This document shows, piece by piece, positions 60,098 to 64,000 of a stretch of DNA of 64,000 nucleotides. The notes beneath the pieces were generated by a model that did no database searches, was not told the origin of the DNA, and was given only the letters and a program-made list of their open reading frames with translations. Made by a program: the position numbers and the translations under genes. The stretch is from the NCBI RefSeq assembly GCF_030463565.1, contig NC_134643.1, positions 168,808,491-168,872,490 of the forward strand, given 5' to 3'. This stretch comes from Pelecanus crispus. Lineage: Eukaryota; Chordata; Aves; Pelecaniformes; Pelecanidae. Position 1 is the first letter of the stretch. Each line of letters opens with the position of its first letter.

Positions 60098-60252
60098 GGA
60101 GGCGGAGAACCTGAAGGAGTTTATTCTACCTCATACAGTCTTCTCTTCGAAGCCTGCAGTCAAGTGGCCACACTGAACTCTTAATGTATTCAAGATACAC
60201 AAACCACGATGAATACGGAACTACAGTACGGCGTGACTTTGGAATGGTTTCA

Positions 60253-60298
60253 GCACTTTATAAGTTGAACCTGTTGCACTTTATAAGTTGAACCTGTT
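60253..60298 (+). repeat. 23-bp perfect tandem duplication in the TGDS 3' UTR
   Basis: Two identical adjacent 23-bp units (60253-60275 and 60276-60298), each beginning GCACTTTATAAG and ending CCTGTT. No third copy is present. It lies 156 bp past the TGDS stop codon. Confidence 0.95.
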
Positions 60299-60462
60299 AC
60301 TTTCAGCTTTTGGTGCAATACTATATTCTCACTAGGTATTGATTTTAAAGAACTGTACAGGATGAAGAATATTTATAATGCCATAAGTTAGTGTATCTGA
60401 TGTAAAACCTGCCTTATTAATTTAGAATAATTAATTACGATTTACAGCTTTTGGGACTTTCA

Positions 60463-60468
60463 ATTAAA
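60463..60468 (+). terminator. TGDS: Candidate TGDS polyadenylation signal (proximal)
   Basis: ATTAAA about 366 nt past the stop, followed by a T/GT-rich stretch (TTTGTTTTAGTT). A distal AATAAA lies at 61143-61148, also followed by TG-rich sequence. Both could be used. Confidence 0.45.
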
Positions 60469-61142
60469 TTTGTTTTAGTTCTGGAATCATTCATCTGTAT
60501 TAGTCTGTTTTTACAGCGTAATATATTATTTTTGTCACATAAGAGTTGTGTTTTATTCTTAATCAAGGGGAAAATGCTGTATTTTTCTGGAGAGTATAAA
60601 TCAGTTGATAAAAGTCAGATATAGCACTCTCCTGGTTCAGTCCTTTTCTCTGTTGGTGCAGTATTACCTTCTGTAGGTGACTGATTAAACTGTTATCTAC
60701 TCTGTAGCTTTAAATGCCCCTTTTTTAAGGGGAACGGGGGGGAAGGTGTCAAGAAGTAGCAGGTGTTCTCGCTGAGATTTCCATAAGCATTTTCTTAAAC
60801 TTTGTTCTGTTTTACATGTCATCTTATTACTGTATTACTGTCTCTTACGTGTTAACTTCCTTTTCTTAACTAATTGTAACAAACTTGAAATACTGTAACA
60901 CAGTTAATGTTCCAATGATGTTATTTCCTGTGATATGAAGGCTATTTATGGAGAAAAATTTTAAGCTCTTCTTTTTCTGTGAATTGTGGGTTGGTGGACC
61001 TTATTCCAAAGCAGTGTTCCACAATTTTTTTTTGTGACAAACATTTTGAAGATGAAACAATATTTGAGTTCTAATGTAAAGTTTGGGAGGAAACTTCAAG
61101 TCTAGAAATATGTCAATGAATCTTTTTCAAAGTTGATTTAGT

Positions 61143-61148
61143 AATAAA
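61143..61148 (+). terminator. TGDS: Candidate TGDS polyadenylation signal (distal)
   Basis: AATAAA about 1.05 kb past the stop, with ATGGTGTAACTGGTTT downstream. It would give a longer 3' UTR. Further AATAAA copies at 62637-62642 and 63061-63066 are less likely. Confidence 0.4.
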
Positions 61149-61149
61149 A

Positions 61150-63110
61150 GTTATGGTGTAACTGGTTTCTCTTAAACATGTTGAAAAAGTAGATGGTGGG
61201 GTTTTTTTATATTTGTTAATTTTTTCGGGATACAGGAAGAACTGTTTTCACTCTTTGGCTTTGAGGTGGCAGACATAGAAGGGAAAACTCTTCTTGGTTT
61301 TATCACTTCAGCTTCTGTACTTGGCGCTGTCCCAGACCCTTCTGTTGCCCCTGGGTAGAGCTGCAGAAGCATAGGGCTAGGATGCTATGGTGTGCTCGGA
61401 AATTGCTGTGACTTCTAAAGTTTCTCAGAAATTGGGAGTTAAGTCTCAAACACAAGTATGTGCAGAAGTCCTTTCCTCATCACCCTAAGTGCAGGAAGAA
61501 TGGAGCTTGGGGCATTTGCCTTACCTTTGCCCCTGCTAGAGTTTTGGTAGTAACTGAACAGAAAACTTAGTACTACTGACCCAGACAGCCTACAGGTAGT
61601 GCTGCCTCTGGACCCACAATGCTCCCCACTTCATCACACCTCTTGTGTGTTGCACGGTGCTCTTGATGACAAGATGCCACTCTTGGTTGGTAAGAGTCCT
61701 CTTAAAAGCAGGCTAACCGTAAGTGTCTAGGCTTACCTTGGCACCAAGTGTGTGTTCTGAAGTCTAGGATTGTGTTACTGAAGGTGAGTGTTCTGTGATG
61801 AAGTGGGATAATTCTACTATGCTAGAATTGTGTTGCACTTGTGTTTTTTGGGGGGGTTTCTGATACTTGGTTTGGTAGCCAAAACCTCCATTTGGGAAGG
61901 ACAGAAGGTACAGGATTTAGTATGTACTAGTCTATTAGACTACTTGGCTTACCAGATACTTAAGGTTAAGCTTCTACCACTGAATGACTTAAATTTCTTC
62001 GTCAAACACACATTGCTGGTAACATTCAAACATTTTCTTAATTTTTATGTTTTCTTGAGAGACAGCTTCCTTACAGCATGTAGAGTGTTACTTACCCATC
62101 TTAACTGTTTTGCATTTTATAAAAGTCAATACCAGAAATAGCTGAAGTGTACTGCAAAGATCTGTTTTAGCTGTGGCAGCTGCTCTGGGTCAGCTGCATG
62201 GAAGTACATATCTTTCACATCTGCTTATGCTTGAATACTGGTTATATGATGTGTCTTTAATTTTAGGAACAGAGATTATAGATGACTAAATTATTATTTT
62301 AAACCTTACAAATAGGTATGGTGTCTTTTAAAAATCAATTAACTTGTGATAGTGTTACCAGATCAGAAATAGACAGAAGAAAGCAGCAGCATGTGATTGG
62401 TTTATTGGCTAGACCTTTTAAAGTTGTTTTGAATGTTCAGATGCTGAAGATGCAAGCCTTGACATTTATGTGACTGTCCAAACAAGTGATGTTACTGGGA
62501 GTGGATTTTTCAAAAGGATCTATTAATTTTTAGTGGAAACTGTTCTAGTTTCTTTAAATGTTCTTGTAGATTTAATCATTCCAAGTGTTTGAGATTTTTG
62601 ACTCGGTATTCCTATTTTTATTTTTATATATGTAAAAATAAATATATACATGCGCATTTAAAAATACATAAATATATATTAAAACCAAATTAATCTAGGA
62701 GGCTTTTGCTTTAAGCTGCTCTGCTGTAGATCAGGTTGCCTTAGCAGGTGAGTGCTCTGGTAGGAGCATTCCTTTCACAGGGAAAAGTCTTTTTGCTGTT
62801 AAAGAAAACGGCTTATTTTGCCATTAACCTTTTGGCTTCTGTAGGAAGAAAAGGACAAAGGATCAAATAGTGAACTGTTAATGTGGAGAAGTGTAATGTT
62901 TTTAGTTTTTATTTCTTGCTGTTTTTAATTGGAGGATAGGAAGAAGCATTTCTGCAGAAGGCAAAGGTAGTGGTATAAAATACTGTGAACACAGAAATCT
63001 CCCACTGCACTCTTCTCAAGGTTTGTGTCGCAGAACAAACTGAGGTTACACCAGTAAGAAAATAAATGGACTAAATGTGTATGGTACTTAAATTGTTAAA
63101 GCTTTCTAAA
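61150..63110. other. Downstream intergenic DNA
   Basis: AT-rich, with an A/T-only alternating tract at about 62610-62685. No gene or repeat family recognised. DCT is the expected next gene by synteny, but no DCT exon is visible. Confidence 0.5.
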
Positions 63111-63119
63111 GCAGAAAGA

Positions 63120-63600
63120 AGGGTTGGCCTTTGGCGAGGGTTTTTATCCAGCTTCCATCATGCATGGGAGGCTCACAGTTGGGAAATTATTTGGGGATAG
63201 CTGTCAGTTCGGCATCTCTTTTTGGGGTTACTCTTGTGGGTTGGATCAGATCTTCGGGAAGCGGCTCCTGAAATCCCTTGTGCATTGGGAAAACCCAGCA
63301 TCGCTACCCCGTTATCGCGGCACACCAAGGCTGCCGTTCAGCGCATCCCTTGCAAGCAGCAAGTGAAAGAATTTGGGAGGTGGCGAAGTGGGCAGCCGAG
63401 GCAGGGCTGTCCGCAGTCCACCTGCCCTGCGAGTCGTGGCCGGGGGGGCCTCTGTGCGCGTGTCCGCCCTGGGGTGCGTGGTGGAGGGGGTGTGCGGTGG
63501 AGGTAATCCCGGCTCCTGCCAAGGCTTCCTCCGCTCTCACCTTGGCACCTGCTTGCTTACACTTGCATGCTGCTTGGCATTAAGGGGTGCCAGCTGTGGC
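63120..63600. other. Local GC-rich patch near the right edge
   Basis: A sudden rise in GC with several CG, including GCGGCACACC and GTGCGCGTGTCCG. It overlaps short open frames in all + frames. It could be a small CpG island or an exon of an unseen transcript; no family signature. Confidence 0.35.
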
Positions 63601-63730
63601 TAAGGCTGGTTTGGGTGGCCATAGGATGGACTAGAAAATAGCTTTTCTTTGTCCACCCTGTCCTTTACTAGACAGAGGAGGAGGTTATGGGAGAAAAAAA
63701 TGTGTTTGGTGGTTTGGTGGGTTTTTTGTG

Positions 63731-63754
63731 TTTTTTTTTTTTTTTTTTTTTTTT
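63731..63754. repeat. Poly(T) run, 24 T
   Basis: Followed by poly(C) and a C-rich tract (63764-63795). Confidence 0.9.
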
Positions 63755-64000
63755 AGTTGGTTCCCCCCCCCCGGCCCTGCCCTCCCCTCCCCCAGTCCCT
63801 ATTCTGGAGGGGTACAAAATAGCACAAAATTGTTTTCCCATTAGGAGAAAGTTGTGAATAGCTTCGGCTGGACTCAGAATGCTCTGTTTTGCTAAAACTG
63901 TGTTCTTATGCTTTTTAAGTAGCCATGAAATGCTAACATGTTTCTACTTTTTAGTAAGAGGAACTTTCATACAAAACCTCCAGATTTTGTTGGAGGAAAA

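Noticed and set aside
63100-64000. DCT first exon at the right edge
   Set aside because: No tyrosinase-family signal peptide or Cys-rich sequence is seen in any frame; DCT is expected further right.

Overview
The window is vertebrate nuclear DNA, almost certainly from a bird. The two genes are split into many short exons with canonical GT-AG introns. The intronic repeats are a 5'-truncated CR1 LINE ending in the typical avian CR1 3' tail, plus two solo LTRs of a family I know as common in bird genomes. Introns are compact, and the left third has GC-rich, CpG-dense islands.

Layout: 1-21.6 kb has no gene I can support. It is a patchwork of CpG-rich islands (about 1-840, 1.85-3.2 kb, 8.94-9.75 kb, 10.8-11.1 kb, 12.4-13.55 kb), two minisatellites, and AT-rich unique stretches with the look of conserved non-coding elements: no repeats, and clusters of TAAT, octamer-like, SOX-like and CRE motifs. 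In human and other amniotes the gene order is SOX21-GPR180-TGDS-DCT, so this flank probably belongs to the SOX21 regulatory landscape. No SOX HMG-box is present, so SOX21 itself should lie to the left of base 1. 21.7-44.36 kb is GPR180 on the minus strand (9 coding exons, 439 codons plus stop, a seven-helix GOST-type membrane protein). 44.36-44.92 kb is a CpG-island bidirectional promoter. 44.92-60.10 kb is TGDS on the plus strand (12 coding exons, 357 residues, an extended short-chain dehydrogenase/reductase of the dTDP-glucose 4,6-dehydratase type). From 60.1 kb to the end are the TGDS 3' UTR and intergenic DNA leading toward where DCT would be expected.

Every exon was joined by hand. Reading phase is kept across all 8 GPR180 and all 11 TGDS junctions, and both genes look intact. 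The genes share only their promoter region: GPR180 is a membrane receptor-like protein and TGDS a soluble nucleotide-sugar enzyme. Mobile elements in the TGDS introns are two solo LTRs (introns 2 and 3; the second has a perfect 5-bp target-site duplication) and CR1 sequence (intron 5). I found no CRISPR array, tRNA, rRNA, operon or clearly novel multi-gene system. The best second-look items are the symmetrical E-box (CLEAR-type) in the shared promoter, an in-frame upstream ATG that would give TGDS an arginine-rich leader, a 23-bp tandem duplication in the TGDS 3' UTR, the repeated octamer-like element around 11.6-11.9 kb, and a 212-codon open frame in GPR180 intron 6.
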